Assembly (NCBI GenBank): GCA_002346425.1
Contig: DDZS01000035.1
Coordinates: forward strand, 49,669 to 113,668
Source of the DNA: Alphaproteobacteria bacterium UBA3002
GTDB lineage: Bacteria > Pseudomonadota > Alphaproteobacteria > Rickettsiales > UBA3002
DNA length: 64,000 nucleotides
Direction: 5' to 3'
In this document: in pieces, positions 17,256 through 30,171 of the stretch
How positions within the stretch are numbered: the stretch's first letter is position 1
Layout of the letters: each line of letters starts with the position of its first letter
Translations under genes and position numbers: made by a program
Notes under the pieces: model-generated
What the model saw: only the letters and a program-made list of their open reading frames with translations
The model's database searches: none
Told to the model about the DNA's origin: nothing

Positions 17256-18227
17256 ATGGAACTGCTTTTTGTTACGATTGGTGTCTTCATCCTCGCCTAT
17301 TTTGGCTTTGTGGCCTTTTTCCCGAAGCTGGATGATTCGAATAAAAAAGAACGTACGCAACAGGCCTTAAAAGATATTTTCGATCAAACCCACGCGGGCG
17401 ATGCCGAAAACGATGTGGCAATTCAACGCGGTGAATATATCGAACAGTCCGGCTTGATCGGTTCAGTTTACTCTATTCCGCCTTTTAAAGGGCTATATAC
17501 GCATATTTTGCAAGCCGGTTACATGCATCAAGCCGGAACGATCTTTTTCCTGCTTATTGGTGCGATGATTCTGGTTCCTGCTTTCATGATCATGCAAGGA
17601 ATGAACGCTTTACTGGCAATTATCGCGGGGCCAGTGCTCGCTTACTTCGTTTTTTACAAATATTTCAAAGGTAAAATTCGCAAACGCAACATGAAGTTTA
17701 TTAATCTATTCCCTGACGTACTTGATATGTGCGTGCGCAGTCTTCGTTCGGGTTTTCCGATTTCGGCCGCCATGCGCATGGTGGCAGAGAATATGGATCC
17801 CCCAGTCAAAGGCGAATTCCAGCAAGTGGTGCAGGAAATGGAAGCTGGGCGTAGCGTAGTAGAAGCGCTGGAGCGTATGTCACGCCGCGTGAATGAGCCA
17901 GATGTGAACTTCTTCATCGTCGTTTTAAAAGTCCAACAGGAAACCGGCGGCAATTTAGCGGAAGTCATCTCAAACCTGTCGAAAATTATTCGTCAGCGCA
18001 AGCAATTGCGGCTGAAAGTAATCGCGTTGACCTCTGAAGGGCGCACGACATCTTACATTCTAGGCTCACTGCCAGTAGTTATTTTTGGCGCGCTTTATTT
18101 CATTCAGCGCGATTATCTGGCTCCTTTATGGGAAACGTGGACCGGTAATATTATTTTGGGCATCTCGATCGGTCTGGTCGTTTCGTGTCTGTATATTGTA
18201 AACAAAATGGTGCAGATCGAGGTGTAG
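17256..18227 (+). CDS. tadB: Tad inner-membrane platform protein TadB
   Basis: This is a GspF-superfamily membrane protein of 323 residues, one half of the Tad inner-membrane platform. It has an N-terminal membrane helix, a pair of helices near residues 90-135, the cytoplasmic T2SSF domain (about 150-285) with FPDVLDMCVRSLRSGFPISAAM and QETGGNLAEVI, and C-terminal helices. AAGGA lies upstream of the ATG. The pairing with the next, smaller platform protein and the order after cpaF are standard for tad loci. Confidence 0.94.
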   Translation: MELLFVTIGVFILAYFGFVAFFPKLDDSNKKERTQQALKDIFDQTHAGDAENDVAIQRGEYIEQSGLIGSVYSIPPFKGLYTHILQAGYMHQAGTIFFLLIGAMILVPAFMIMQGMNALLAIIAGPVLAYFVFYKYFKGKIRKRNMKFINLFPDVLDMCVRSLRSGFPISAAMRMVAENMDPPVKGEFQQVVQEMEAGRSVVEALERMSRRVNEPDVNFFIVVLKVQQETGGNLAEVISNLSKIIRQRKQLRLKVIALTSEGRTTSYILGSLPVVIFGALYFIQRDYLAPLWETWTGNIILGISIGLVVSCLYIVNKMVQIEV

Positions 18228-18231
18228 CCCA

Positions 18232-19179
18232 ATGACGCAATTCGCTCTTACCGCCCTGATCGCTGTCATCGTCTTTACGGTGGTGATTTACATTATGCAT
18301 AGTTCACGCCGCAAGCAGCAGTCGGAAGATTTGGCCGATCGCATCAGTTCCGGCAGCAGTTTTGCCATGGACGATAGCGAGGCGCTGCACAGTTTAGAGC
18401 GTCAGCCGACCGACACAATGATGGGGCTAGCACGCATTTTGCCGCTGACTGGCGTCAATGTCAGCCGCGCCACAAAGGATTTAAAACCGCAGTTTGAGCG
18501 TGCCGGACTCGACCCCGTCAATGGGCCGATCATTTATCTTTTCTGTCAGCGTATCTTGTCGATTGTGTTTATCCTCATTGCCATTGCTATGTTCTCGACC
18601 GATGCAGAGGGCACCGACAAATTATTACATTACCTGATTGGCGGCCTGGTCATTATCATCGGGCTATTCGGTCCAAAACTCTACCTCACCAACTGCACGC
18701 AAAAACGGCAAAAAGAGTTGAAGAAATCCTTTCCCGATGCGCTCGATCTATTGCTGATTTGCGTGGAATCCGGTTTGGCGATGGACGCTGCCCTAAACCG
18801 CGTATGTGCAGAACTTGGCGCCACGCACCCCACGATTACCGAAGAGTTAAACCGCACGCGCCTTGAGCTGGCATTGCTAGGCGACCGTACGCAAGCGCTG
18901 ATGAATATGGGCGACCGCACCGATATGGTAGCCTTCCGCTCTTTAGCCACTGCTTTGATTCAAACCGAGAAATTCGGCACCTCGCTCGCCGATACGCTGC
19001 GCGTGATGTCGGATGATTTCCGCCAAACGCGGATTTTAGAAGCCGAAAACCGTGCCGCACGGATTCCGGCTTTAATGACCATCCCGCTCATTTGTTTCCT
19101 GCTCCCGTCATTTATTCTCATCATTATCGGTCCGGTGATTGTGGGTGTGGTCGAGCGCGGAAGCTTCTTCCAAGGTTAA
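18232..19179 (+). CDS. tadC: Tad inner-membrane platform protein TadC
   Basis: This is the second GspF-like platform protein, 315 residues, starting four bases after tadB. An N-terminal helix (about 5-22) and a central helical pair (about 100-147) precede the T2SSF domain, with FPDALDLLLICVESGLAMDAAL and a TEKFGTSLADTLRVMSDDFR stretch. C-terminal helices follow (about 275-305). It is the last recognisable tad gene; uvrB follows after 43 bases. No tadD, tadE, tadF, tadG, cpaA or flp gene is present in the window. Confidence 0.94.
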   Translation: MTQFALTALIAVIVFTVVIYIMHSSRRKQQSEDLADRISSGSSFAMDDSEALHSLERQPTDTMMGLARILPLTGVNVSRATKDLKPQFERAGLDPVNGPIIYLFCQRILSIVFILIAIAMFSTDAEGTDKLLHYLIGGLVIIIGLFGPKLYLTNCTQKRQKELKKSFPDALDLLLICVESGLAMDAALNRVCAELGATHPTITEELNRTRLELALLGDRTQALMNMGDRTDMVAFRSLATALIQTEKFGTSLADTLRVMSDDFRQTRILEAENRAARIPALMTIPLICFLLPSFILIIIGPVIVGVVERGSFFQG

Positions 19180-19222
19180 CGTCAGCTTGTAACCGCCATT
19201 TTCTGCGCCATATAGCAGTAAT

Positions 19223-21202
<1,980 letters not shown>

Positions 21203-21205
21203 AGG

Positions 21206-21215
21206 TGCATTGCAA
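21206..21215 (-). promoter_or_regulatory. Half-palindrome identical to the phasin promoter site
   Basis: The minus strand reads TTGCAATGCA, ten of the eleven bases of the palindrome at 48927-48937 over the phasin promoter. It lies 69 bases before the TRAP binding-protein gene, upstream of the TRAP and PHA-depolymerase genes. A shared regulator is inference from two sites only. Confidence 0.25.
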
Positions 21216-21283
21216 AATCGATTCTTATCGCAGTAAGTTTTAAAAAGATTGCAAGTTCTTGATGTTCGGCTAGCCTGCCAGGC

Positions 21284-22258
21284 ATGAGATGGATTGCACT
21301 GCTCGCATTGCTATGGTCGTCTGCCTATGCGGCGGAGACGATGTCGATTGCGACGGGATCGCCCGCGGGGTTATATTATCCGTTTGGCGGCGGGCTCGCG
21401 TCGATCTGGTCGAAGGCGCGGCCGGACATCAATATCAAAGCGGAAGTCACCGGCGCGTCGGTCGTGAATATTATTCAAGTGGCCAAAGGCGAATCGGAGC
21501 TCGGCATCTCTCAAGGTGATGCATTGCGCGAAGCCATTAATGGCGAGGGCAAATATCCTTACCCCATGCCGGTGCGTGCCCTGTTTGCGCTTTATCCCAA
21601 TATTGTGCACGCCATCGCATTGGAAGATGCGGGCATTGCGTCGATTGATGATTTTAAGGGCAAGCGCGTGTCCGTCGGGGCACCGGGATCGGGCACCGCG
21701 ATTACCTCTCTGCGCCTGTTAGAAACGCTGGGCCTCACCACGGATATGTATGACGTACAATATCTCAGCTATACCGAAACCACCGATGGCTTAAAAAACG
21801 GCACGTTGGATGCTGGGTTTTTGGTGGGCGGACTTGGACTGGCTGCCGTGGTTGAACTGGCCCTAACCCGCGATATGATGTTAATCCCTTTCAGCGATGA
21901 AGAAATGCAGAAAATCAGCGCGCAATGGCCGGCCTATACGCCATTCGATGTGCCGACGAATAGCTATCAGGGCGTTAAAGAGCCGGTGCAGACGGTTTCG
22001 CTTTGGAACTTCCTCATCGTCCATAAAGACATGCCGGACGATGAAGCCGTATGGCTCACCACCAAAGCGTTGCTAAATCAGAAATTTCTGATGGGGGTGA
22101 CTAAATCTGCGCGGTTTATGACCCCGGATAACAGCCTGAAATATGGTCAGGGCATCCTACATCCAGCGGCCGAGCGCCTGTTCAATGCCCCCTTCCCTCG
22201 CCCTAAAAGCACGGGAGCGGACGCCACCCCCGCAAAGGGAATGGGTGAGGGTTTATGA
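21284..22258 (+). CDS. TAXI-family TRAP transporter substrate-binding protein
   Basis: This is a periplasmic solute receptor for a sodium-coupled TRAP uptake system. The 324-residue protein has a cleavable signal peptide (WIALLALLWSSAYA). The TAXI signature follows at the mature N-terminus, MSIATGSPAGLYYPFGGGLA, with VTGASVVNIIQVAKGESELGISQGDA after it. TAXI proteins in characterised cases bind glutamate or other carboxylates, but the ligand cannot be read from sequence here. The fused permease is encoded 72 bases downstream in the same direction. Together they form a complete TRAP system, since the small membrane subunit is fused to the large one. Confidence 0.94.
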   Translation: MRWIALLALLWSSAYAAETMSIATGSPAGLYYPFGGGLASIWSKARPDINIKAEVTGASVVNIIQVAKGESELGISQGDALREAINGEGKYPYPMPVRALFALYPNIVHAIALEDAGIASIDDFKGKRVSVGAPGSGTAITSLRLLETLGLTTDMYDVQYLSYTETTDGLKNGTLDAGFLVGGLGLAAVVELALTRDMMLIPFSDEEMQKISAQWPAYTPFDVPTNSYQGVKEPVQTVSLWNFLIVHKDMPDDEAVWLTTKALLNQKFLMGVTKSARFMTPDNSLKYGQGILHPAAERLFNAPFPRPKSTGADATPAKGMGEGL

Positions 22259-22330
22259 ACGCTGAAACCAACGTGATGAGTGGGCAAGGCATAGCGCACT
22301 CTGCCGAGCGCTTGTTTAGGGAGACCTCGC

Positions 22331-24235
22331 ATGGCGACGCATAATGCAGACATAGTGGCGCAACATCCGCTGGAACGCCCGGTGATGTGGCTGCTCTTCA
22401 CCATCGCCACCGCCTTATCCATCTTCCAGCTCTGGCAAGGTGTCAGCGCGGATATGAGCGCGACCTATTTCCGCCCCATTCATCTAAGTTGGATTTTGGT
22501 GCTGGTGTTTTTAAAATATCCGAGCATCAAAAGCATCGATTCGCCGCTCTATATTCCCGGTCGTATTGTTGACTTTGGGTTATCGGTTTTTTGCATCTGG
22601 GCCGGGTGGTTGGTCGTCGATTTCGATTATACTGGCATTGATCATCTATTGAACGGCTTACATCAGTTTGATTATTGGGCGGGTGTTGGACTGCTTTTCC
22701 TCACTATCGAAGCCACACGCCGTAGCGTCGGCTGGGAAATGGCAATCATCGGCCTGATCTTCATGCTCTATGTCTTATTCGGCAATCTGCTCCCTGACGC
22801 TATTGCCAATCGCGGTTTCTCGATGGAGCGCATCGTCCGGTTTCAGGTCTTTACCAGCGAAGGTCTGTATGGCGCGCCTCTGGGCATTGCGGCGACTGCC
22901 GTGTTTATGTTTGTCTTGTTCGGCGCCTTTCTGGAAGCGACCGGGGTCGGCAAATTCCTGATCGATATTTCCTATGCCGCGGCGGGCAAATATCGCGGCG
23001 GCCCTGCTAAGGCATGCGTACTGGCATCGGCGGGCATGGGTTCCATTTCCGGCTCGGCGATTGCCAATGCGGTGGCTGTCGGCGCGCTGACCATCCCGAT
23101 GATGAAAAAATTAGGCTATAAGCCCGAACAGGCAGCGGGGATCGAAGCCTCCGCCTCAACGGGCGGGCAGATCATGCCGCCGATTATGGGGGCGGGCGCG
23201 TTCATCATGGCGGATCTGACCAATACGCCTTACCGCGACATTGTGCTGATTTCGATCGTTCCAGCGATCCTCTATTTCGTGTCGGTCATGCTCTACGTGC
23301 ATTTGATGGCGTGCAAACTCGGGCTAAAAGGCATCGACGAAAAACCTAACCTAAAACAGATTTTTGCCGATGGCTTTCACTTCCTGCTACCGCTGGGGCT
23401 GGTCATTGGTCTGTTGATGCTTAATTATTCGCCGACGCTCGTTGGCGCTATCGGCTCCGGGGCAATGATTCTCGCCTGCATGCTGCGCCCACACAGCCGC
23501 ATCGGCGTGCGCGATATTCTCAATGGTTTGAAGTGCGGTGCCTTGATGATGCTGCCGATTTCCGCCGCCTGTGCGACGGCGGGTATTATTGTCGGTGTCA
23601 TCGGCCAGACCGGGCTAGGGCTGCAATTTACTGAATTCGTGCTGTCGCTTGCGGACGGGCAATTGTGGCTCGCGCTAGCACTCGTGGCATGCGCCGCGTT
23701 GATTCTCGGTATGGGCCTGCCCGTTACAGCGGCCTATATCATTCTGGCGGTGATGGCTGCGCCCGCTTTGGAAGAATTGGGCATTGCCCTGCTCGCCGGG
23801 CATATGGCAATTTTCTGGCTCTCGCAGACGTCGAATGTGACCCCGCCCGTAGCGCTCGCTGCCTTTGCCGCTGCGGGTGTCGCCAACGCGCATCCGCAAA
23901 AGTCTGCGGTCGAAGCGCTAAAGCTTTCCAATGCGTTCTTCCTTGTGCCGCTGTTGATGGTCTATTCCGACCTGCTCTTTATCGGCGATGTGACGATGAC
24001 TGGCTTCATTATCGCCAGCCTGACCAGCCTTGCCATGGTGTGCAGTCTGGCTTTTGCGATCGAGAATTATGCCTTCACCTATCTCACCGTCGCGCAGCGG
24101 CTGTTATTCGCCGCCGTGGTGCCGTTGGTGTTATATGAAGACACAACCACCAGCGTCATCGCCTTCGCACTCTGGCTGGTCGGCATGGCCTGGAACCGGC
24201 AAACCGAAAAGCGTGAAATGGTGCGGACCGCCTGA
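22331..24235 (+). CDS. TRAP transporter fused permease (DctQM type)
   Basis: This 634-residue inner-membrane protein fuses the small four-helix (Q-type) and large (M-type) TRAP subunits, as is usual for TAXI systems. Hydrophobic segments run along nearly the whole length. The N-terminal quarter is the Q-like part. The M part contains the family motifs GSISGSAIANAVAVGALTIP (about 236-255) and GIEASASTGGQIMPPIMGAGAF (about 266-287), plus a second symmetrical MGLPVTAAY near 457. AGGGAG precedes the ATG by about nine bases. It is predicted to import a carboxylate-like solute with sodium. Confidence 0.95.
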   Translation: MATHNADIVAQHPLERPVMWLLFTIATALSIFQLWQGVSADMSATYFRPIHLSWILVLVFLKYPSIKSIDSPLYIPGRIVDFGLSVFCIWAGWLVVDFDYTGIDHLLNGLHQFDYWAGVGLLFLTIEATRRSVGWEMAIIGLIFMLYVLFGNLLPDAIANRGFSMERIVRFQVFTSEGLYGAPLGIAATAVFMFVLFGAFLEATGVGKFLIDISYAAAGKYRGGPAKACVLASAGMGSISGSAIANAVAVGALTIPMMKKLGYKPEQAAGIEASASTGGQIMPPIMGAGAFIMADLTNTPYRDIVLISIVPAILYFVSVMLYVHLMACKLGLKGIDEKPNLKQIFADGFHFLLPLGLVIGLLMLNYSPTLVGAIGSGAMILACMLRPHSRIGVRDILNGLKCGALMMLPISAACATAGIIVGVIGQTGLGLQFTEFVLSLADGQLWLALALVACAALILGMGLPVTAAYIILAVMAAPALEELGIALLAGHMAIFWLSQTSNVTPPVALAAFAAAGVANAHPQKSAVEALKLSNAFFLVPLLMVYSDLLFIGDVTMTGFIIASLTSLAMVCSLAFAIENYAFTYLTVAQRLLFAAVVPLVLYEDTTTSVIAFALWLVGMAWNRQTEKREMVRTA

Positions 24236-24333
24236 TTTCTCGCGCCTGCGGCATATGTGCCACGCTTTAAATTCTGGGTTTTAGTCCTACCCTATGCTAT
24301 AACTAGCCTGCGTTTGCGCGAAGGAGAAGGACG

Positions 24334-25701
24334 ATGCCCAATCAACAAACCGATATCTTTGGATTCAATCCTAATAATCGGCCCATGCCTGCCGGCACTA
24401 CCATCCCGATGACCTGTTACGACCCGTACGGTATCGACGAAGTGATGATGAGCTATTTCGAAAATTCGCAGCTTTATACGCTTCATGAAATGCAGGCCGC
24501 GAGCCTGACCCCGATTCGTATGATGGCCAATGCGACCAAGCATTGGTTTACCAATCCGCTTAGTCCTATTTCGTATACCGACTATGGCCGTCATATGGCC
24601 GCAGCGGGCGAGCTGGTCGAGCGGATGACGATGCGCTATCCCAAGCCCGATTTCGGCATTAATTCGGTGCTGATGAATGGTAAGCCGACCAATGTGTTTC
24701 TCGAAAATGTGATCGAAAAACCCTTCTGTAACCTGCTGCATTTTGTGCGCGATGGCGACCAGATTGTCGAAGGCCTTAATGACACGAAAGTGTTAGTCGT
24801 CGCCCCCATGTCCGGCCACCATGCAACACTGTTACGTGGTACGGTCGAAGCGCTGATTCCGCATCACGATGTGTTCATCACCGACTGGACCGATGCGCGG
24901 GAAGTGCCCTTAGGCGCCGGCGCGTTCGACCTGAATGACTATATCGATTATTTGATCGAGTTTTTGGAAAAACTAGGGCCCGAAACCAACACGGTCGCCG
25001 TCTGCCAACCGTCCGTGCCTTTGATGGCTGCGGTCGCGGTCATGTCGAAACGGAAGAACAATACCGCCCCCCGGACGATGACGTTAATGGGTGGCCCGGT
25101 CGATACGCGTAAAGCGCCTACCGAAGTGAATCGCCTGGCGAAAGAGCGCGCGATTCATTGGTTCGAAAGCAATGTGATCTCGCGCGTGCCGTTTAACTAT
25201 CCGGGTTTCATGCGCCGCGTGTATCCCGGCTTTTTGCAACTGACCGGCTTTATGTCGATGAATATGGATCGCCATATCGATGCGCATGTCGGCTTGTTCA
25301 AACACCTCGTGCAAGGCGATGGCGAGGGTGCTACTGCGACGCGTAAGTTTTATAATGAATATTTATCGGTGGCCGATTTACCGGCGGAATTTTATTTGCA
25401 AACCGTTGTCGAAGTCTTCCAGAAGCATAGCCTGCCGAAAGGCGAACTCATTCACCGGGGCGAGCTAGTTGACCCAACTGCGATCACCAAAACGGCGATA
25501 TTATGTATTGAAGGCGAAAAAGACGACATCTCCGGCTTAGGTCAAACCAAAGCCGCGCTCGATATTACGACCAAGCTTCCCGACAAGTTAAAAAAATACC
25601 ACATGCAGATGAATGTCGGGCATTACGGTATCTTCAACGGTCGCCGCTGGCGCGAGCAAATCCGACCGGTCATCACCGATTGGATTCGCGAACATCAGTA
25701 A
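24334..25701 (+). CDS. phaZ: Intracellular polyhydroxyalkanoate depolymerase
   Basis: It degrades stored PHA/PHB granules to release hydroxyalkanoate units. The 455-residue protein belongs to the intracellular PhaZ family, whose active site uses cysteine in place of serine. The expected nucleophile is Cys224 in VAVCQPSVPL. Other family landmarks are APMSGHHATLLRGTVE (about 157-173), FITDWTDAREVPL and the C-terminal NVGHYGIFNGRRWRE with its catalytic-type His. The ribosome binding site GAAGGAGAAGG is strong. The gene follows the TRAP operon by 98 bases in the same direction, which places solute uptake next to storage-polymer use. A phasin is encoded at 49 kb. Confidence 0.94.
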   Translation: MPNQQTDIFGFNPNNRPMPAGTTIPMTCYDPYGIDEVMMSYFENSQLYTLHEMQAASLTPIRMMANATKHWFTNPLSPISYTDYGRHMAAAGELVERMTMRYPKPDFGINSVLMNGKPTNVFLENVIEKPFCNLLHFVRDGDQIVEGLNDTKVLVVAPMSGHHATLLRGTVEALIPHHDVFITDWTDAREVPLGAGAFDLNDYIDYLIEFLEKLGPETNTVAVCQPSVPLMAAVAVMSKRKNNTAPRTMTLMGGPVDTRKAPTEVNRLAKERAIHWFESNVISRVPFNYPGFMRRVYPGFLQLTGFMSMNMDRHIDAHVGLFKHLVQGDGEGATATRKFYNEYLSVADLPAEFYLQTVVEVFQKHSLPKGELIHRGELVDPTAITKTAILCIEGEKDDISGLGQTKAALDITTKLPDKLKKYHMQMNVGHYGIFNGRRWREQIRPVITDWIREHQ

Positions 25702-25764
25702 GCCTTGACGTGGGCGCCGGCTTTCTATACATGTCTCGGCAATTTGCCAATTAGGAAGTGAGTT

Positions 25765-26916
25765 TTGACGAAAGCGGATACCATCCCCGAACCCTACACG
25801 GCTGCCTTGATTCTAGCCGACGGCACACGTTTTTACGGCCATGGCCTCGGCGCGAAAGGCACCACATTTGGAGAAATTTGTTTTAACACGGCAATGACCG
25901 GTTATCAGGAAATCCTGACCGACCCGTCTTACGCCGGGCAAGTGGTCACCTTCACCTCGCCGCATATCGGCAATGTCGGCTGCAACGACGAGGACATGGA
26001 ATCACGTGAATCCTTCGTGGCTGGCCTCATCATTCGTGAATTACCAACCGAACCGTCGAATTTCCGCAGCGCAGGATCGCTAGACGACTGGTTGGATTCG
26101 CGCGGGATTACCGGTATCGCCGGAATCGATACGCGCGCCCTCACCCGTCATATCCGCCTGCATGGCGCCAGCAATATCGCCATCGCCTATCCGGAAACCA
26201 CGCAGAATCTGGATGCATTGGAAGCGGAGTTGAAGGCGCATCCCTCCATGGCCGGGCTGGATCTCGCCAAGAATGTCTCCACGAAAGAAGCCTATAGCTG
26301 GAAACAAACCACGTGGGAATTAGGCACCGGTTACCGCGATTTGGGCCAGGCCAAACACAAAGTCGCCGTGATCGATTACGGCGAGAAATACAATATTCTG
26401 CGCCTGCTTGCTGCCGAAGGCTGCGAATTGATGGTCTATCCGGCGGATGTCGACGCGAAAACCGTGCTAGACGCCAATCCGGACGGCATTTTCCTCTCCA
26501 ATGGCCCGGGCGACCCCGCCGCCACCGGTCAATATGCGATTCCGGCCATCAAAGAATGGATGGCATCCGGCATTCCGATCTTCGGTATTTGTTTAGGGCA
26601 TCAGTTACTGTCGATCGCCATGGGCGGCCAGACGGAAAAGATGTTCCAAGGCCATCGCGGTGCGAATCATCCGGTGCAGTGCCTAGATGATAAAACCATT
26701 GCGATCACCAGCCAGAATCATGGTTTCGCGACCAAGCATAACAGCCTGCCAGAATCGGCCGAAGTCACGCATCTCTCGCTCTTCGATGGCACGATTCAGG
26801 GCGTGCGTTTAAAAGACAAACCGGTCTTTGGCGTGCAGTTCCACCCGGAAGGCTCTCCCGGCCCGCATGATTCGCATAACATGTTCGCACAATTTGTGGA
26901 GGCGATGAATGCCTAA
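25765..26916 (+). CDS. carA: Carbamoyl-phosphate synthase small subunit
   Basis: This is the glutamine amidotransferase subunit that feeds ammonia to CarB for carbamoyl phosphate (pyrimidines and arginine). The 383-residue protein has the CPSase N-terminal domain (about 10-150) and a class I amidotransferase domain with the catalytic Cys in GICLGHQLL and the His/Glu pair in FHPEGSPGP. The start is TTG with AGGAAG upstream. It overlaps carB by eight bases, so translation is coupled. Confidence 0.98.
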   Translation: MTKADTIPEPYTAALILADGTRFYGHGLGAKGTTFGEICFNTAMTGYQEILTDPSYAGQVVTFTSPHIGNVGCNDEDMESRESFVAGLIIRELPTEPSNFRSAGSLDDWLDSRGITGIAGIDTRALTRHIRLHGASNIAIAYPETTQNLDALEAELKAHPSMAGLDLAKNVSTKEAYSWKQTTWELGTGYRDLGQAKHKVAVIDYGEKYNILRLLAAEGCELMVYPADVDAKTVLDANPDGIFLSNGPGDPAATGQYAIPAIKEWMASGIPIFGICLGHQLLSIAMGGQTEKMFQGHRGANHPVQCLDDKTIAITSQNHGFATKHNSLPESAEVTHLSLFDGTIQGVRLKDKPVFGVQFHPEGSPGPHDSHNMFAQFVEAMNA

Positions 26917-29900
26917 ACGTACCGATATTGAATCCATTCTTATCATCGGCGCTGGCCCTATTGTCATTGGTCAAGCCTGCGAATTCGACTATTCCGGCAC
27001 GCAGGCTGTGAAAACCCTGCGCGCGGAAGGCTATCGCGTGGTGCTTGTGAATTCCAACCCGGCCACCATCATGACCGACCCAGAACTGGCCGATGCGACC
27101 TATATCGAGCCGATAACTGCGGATGTCGTGGCAAATATCATCGCCAAAGAAAAGCCCGATGCGCTACTGCCGACGATGGGCGGCCAAACAGCACTCAACT
27201 GCGCGCGTGAATTGGCGGAAAGCGGCGTACTCGACAAACACGGCGTCGAATTAATCGGCGCCAATCTGGATGCGATCAACAAAGCCGAAAACCGCGACTT
27301 GTTCAACAAAGCCATGCTGCGCATTGGTCTGGATGTACCTCGCAACGCCATCGCGCATAGTATGGATGAGGCGCGCAAAGCGCTGGAACATATTGGTCTT
27401 CCCGCGATTATTCGCCCTTCCTTCACCCTTGGCGGCGCTGGCGGCGGGATTGCCTATAACAAAGACGAGTTTGAGCAGATCGTCGCTTCCGGTCTCGATG
27501 CCTCACCAACCACCGAAGTCTTGATCGATGAATCGGTGCTGGGCTGGAAAGAATATGAAATGGAAGTCGTCCGCGACCATGCGGATAACTGTATTATTGT
27601 TTGTTCGATTGAGAATATCGACCCGATGGGCGTGCATACCGGCGACTCGATTACCGTCGCGCCTGCACTGACGCTGACCGATAAAGAATACCAGTTGATG
27701 CGTAACGCGTCGATCAAAGTGCTACGCGAAATTGGCGTAGACACCGGCGGCTCAAATGTGCAGTTCGCAGTGAACCCTGAAGACGGGCGCATGGTGGTGA
27801 TTGAGATGAATCCGCGCGTGTCGCGTTCATCGGCACTGGCCTCAAAAGCAACCGGCTTCCCGATTGCCAAGGTCGCAGCAAAACTGTCAGTCGGCTACAC
27901 GCTCGATGAAATCCTCAACGATGTGACGCAAGCCACGCCTGCGTCTTTCGAGCCGAGTATCGATTACATCGTGACCAAAATTCCACGCTTCACGTTTGAA
28001 AAATTCCCTTCGACCGAAGCCATCTTATCGACCTCAATGAAATCGGTCGGCGAATCGATGGCGATGGGCCGTTGTTTCGCAGAAAGCCTGCAGAAAGCGC
28101 TGCGTTCGCTGGAAACGGGCCTTAATGGTCTGGATGAGATTGAGATTCCGAAATACGATCCCGAAAAACCGGATCGTGAAATGCTTCTCGCCGGCATCAG
28201 CAAACCGACGCCGGACCGCTTGCTGCGGATTGCGCAAACCCTGCGCTACGGGCTGGATGTAAAAACGATTTGCGCAATCACCAAATATGATCCGTGGTTT
28301 ATCCGCCAGCTGGAACAGATCGTGAACGAAGAAAAGCAGATCCGTGAAAAAGGACTGCCGAGCACGAAAATCGGCCTGCTGCGCGTTAAGAAATTAGGGT
28401 TCTCCGATGCACGGCTAGCGCAATTGACAGGTTTAAAAGTCGATGCGGTGACGGCATGGCGCACGAATCTCGATGTGCATCCAGTGTTCAAACGCGTCGA
28501 CACCTGCGCGGGCGAATTCGAAGCGCTGACTCCCTATATGTATTCCTGCTACGAAGGCGATGGCATTAATCCGGCGGAATGTGAATCCAAACCTTCATCG
28601 AAGCAGAAAATTGTTATTCTGGGCGGCGGGCCCAACCGGATCGGTCAGGGCATTGAATTCGATTATTGCTGCGTACACGCGGCCTATGCGCTTAAAGAAG
28701 CCGGGTATGAAACCATCATGATCAACTGCAATCCGGAAACCGTGTCGACCGATTACGACACCTCGGATCGCTTGTATTTTGAGCCGCTCACAGCAGAAGA
28801 TGTGATCGAAATCATCCGCAGAGAACAGCAGAATGGCTATGTTCGCGGCGTGATCGTGCAGTTCGGCGGGCAAACACCGTTGAAACTCGCGAAGTCACTG
28901 GAAGCGGCGGGTATCCCGATTATCGGGACGCGGGTTGACGCCATCGATCTGGCCGAAGACCGCGAGCGTTTCCAGCGTCTGTTATTCGATCTGGAGTTGA
29001 AGCAGCCGGAAAATTACATTTGCCACACCCCGGAAGAAGTCCTCGAATATGCGGAGCAGATTGGCTACCCGGTGGTAGTGCGTCCGTCTTATGTGCTTGG
29101 TGGCCGGGCGATGCAGATCGTGCACGACTCCGAAACACTGCGCTCGTATGTCAACGAAGTCGCCTCCATGTTCGGCGATGGACCGATTCTGATCGACAGC
29201 TATCTCAGCGGGGCGATTGAGGTCGATGTCGATGCGCTGAGCGATGGCGAAAAAGTCTTCGTCGCGGGCATCATGGAGCATATCGAAGAAGCGGGCATCC
29301 ACTCCGGCGATTCGGCCTGTACTTTGCCACCCTATTCCCTGTCAACCGATGTGTTACGGCGGATTGAAGAACAAACCGTGGCGCTGGCCAAAGCGTTGCA
29401 GGTACGCGGGCTAATGAATGTACAATTCGCAGTGAAAGATAACGATATCTATATCCTTGAAGTCAACCCACGGGCGAGCCGCACAGTACCCTTCGTGGCC
29501 AAAGCGACGGGCATGCCGGTGGCTAAATATGCCGCGCGGGTGATGGCGGGTGAAACCCTCGCCGATCTCGGGCTAAAAGGCAAAACACAAGAGCCGCTAA
29601 ACCATATGGCGGTAAAAGAAGCCGTCTTCCCGTTTGCGCGCTTCCCCGGTGTTGATGTATTGTTGGGCCCGGAAATGAAATCAACGGGCGAGAGCATGGG
29701 ATTGGATGCGGAATTCCCGCTCGCCTATGCCAAAGCGCAACTCGCCGCGGGCACGCGTTTGCCGCTTAAAGGCAACGTCTTCATCTCCGTGCGCGACGGC
29801 GACAAAGCCACCGCGATTGAACTGGCGCGCAAATTAAGCGACTTAGGGTTTAACCTTATCGCCACTGCGGGGACGGCTGCTTCACTGCAGGCAAAAAACA

Positions 29901-30166
29901 TCAAAACCCAGCGCATCAATAAAGTGCACGAGGGTCGCCCGCATATTGTCGACAAAATCAAAGACGGCGAAATCGCCTTGATCATCAATACGACCGAAGG
30001 CGCCGCCGCGATTGCCGATAGCTATTCGATCCGCCGTAACGCGCTGATGAATAAGGTGGTCTATTCAACTACCATGCCCGGTGCACGGGCGGTCATCCGC
30101 GCCATCGCTGCCATGCAGCAGGCAAAAGAAGGGCTTGCAGTCAAGGCGTTGCAGGACTACTTCTAA
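26909..30166 (+). CDS. carB: Carbamoyl-phosphate synthase large subunit
   Basis: This 1085-residue subunit makes carbamoyl phosphate from bicarbonate, ammonia and two ATP. It consists of two homologous ATP-grasp halves (about 1-400 and 555-935), each opening with a glycine-rich GAGPI/GGGPN motif and containing an [19 protein letters not shown] or [19 protein letters not shown] segment. An oligomerisation region separates them, and an MGS-like allosteric domain closes the chain (about 945-1085). The length and both active halves are normal. A hairpin follows the stop (30172-30203). Confidence 0.98.
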   Translation: MPKRTDIESILIIGAGPIVIGQACEFDYSGTQAVKTLRAEGYRVVLVNSNPATIMTDPELADATYIEPITADVVANIIAKEKPDALLPTMGGQTALNCARELAESGVLDKHGVELIGANLDAINKAENRDLFNKAMLRIGLDVPRNAIAHSMDEARKALEHIGLPAIIRPSFTLGGAGGGIAYNKDEFEQIVASGLDASPTTEVLIDESVLGWKEYEMEVVRDHADNCIIVCSIENIDPMGVHTGDSITVAPALTLTDKEYQLMRNASIKVLREIGVDTGGSNVQFAVNPEDGRMVVIEMNPRVSRSSALASKATGFPIAKVAAKLSVGYTLDEILNDVTQATPASFEPSIDYIVTKIPRFTFEKFPSTEAILSTSMKSVGESMAMGRCFAESLQKALRSLETGLNGLDEIEIPKYDPEKPDREMLLAGISKPTPDRLLRIAQTLRYGLDVKTICAITKYDPWFIRQLEQIVNEEKQIREKGLPSTKIGLLRVKKLGFSDARLAQLTGLKVDAVTAWRTNLDVHPVFKRVDTCAGEFEALTPYMYSCYEGDGINPAECESKPSSKQKIVILGGGPNRIGQGIEFDYCCVHAAYALKEAGYETIMINCNPETVSTDYDTSDRLYFEPLTAEDVIEIIRREQQNGYVRGVIVQFGGQTPLKLAKSLEAAGIPIIGTRVDAIDLAEDRERFQRLLFDLELKQPENYICHTPEEVLEYAEQIGYPVVVRPSYVLGGRAMQIVHDSETLRSYVNEVASMFGDGPILIDSYLSGAIEVDVDALSDGEKVFVAGIMEHIEEAGIHSGDSACTLPPYSLSTDVLRRIEEQTVALAKALQVRGLMNVQFAVKDNDIYILEVNPRASRTVPFVAKATGMPVAKYAARVMAGETLADLGLKGKTQEPLNHMAVKEAVFPFARFPGVDVLLGPEMKSTGESMGLDAEFPLAYAKAQLAAGTRLPLKGNVFISVRDGDKATAIELARKLSDLGFNLIATAGTAASLQAKNIKTQRINKVHEGRPHIVDKIKDGEIALIINTTEGAAAIADSYSIRRNALMNKVVYSTTMPGARAVIRAIAAMQQAKEGLAVKALQDYF

Positions 30167-30171
30167 GATGA

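Noticed and set aside
19180..19222. A missing small tad gene after tadC
   Set aside because: Only 43 bases separate tadC from uvrB, which is too short for any tad component.
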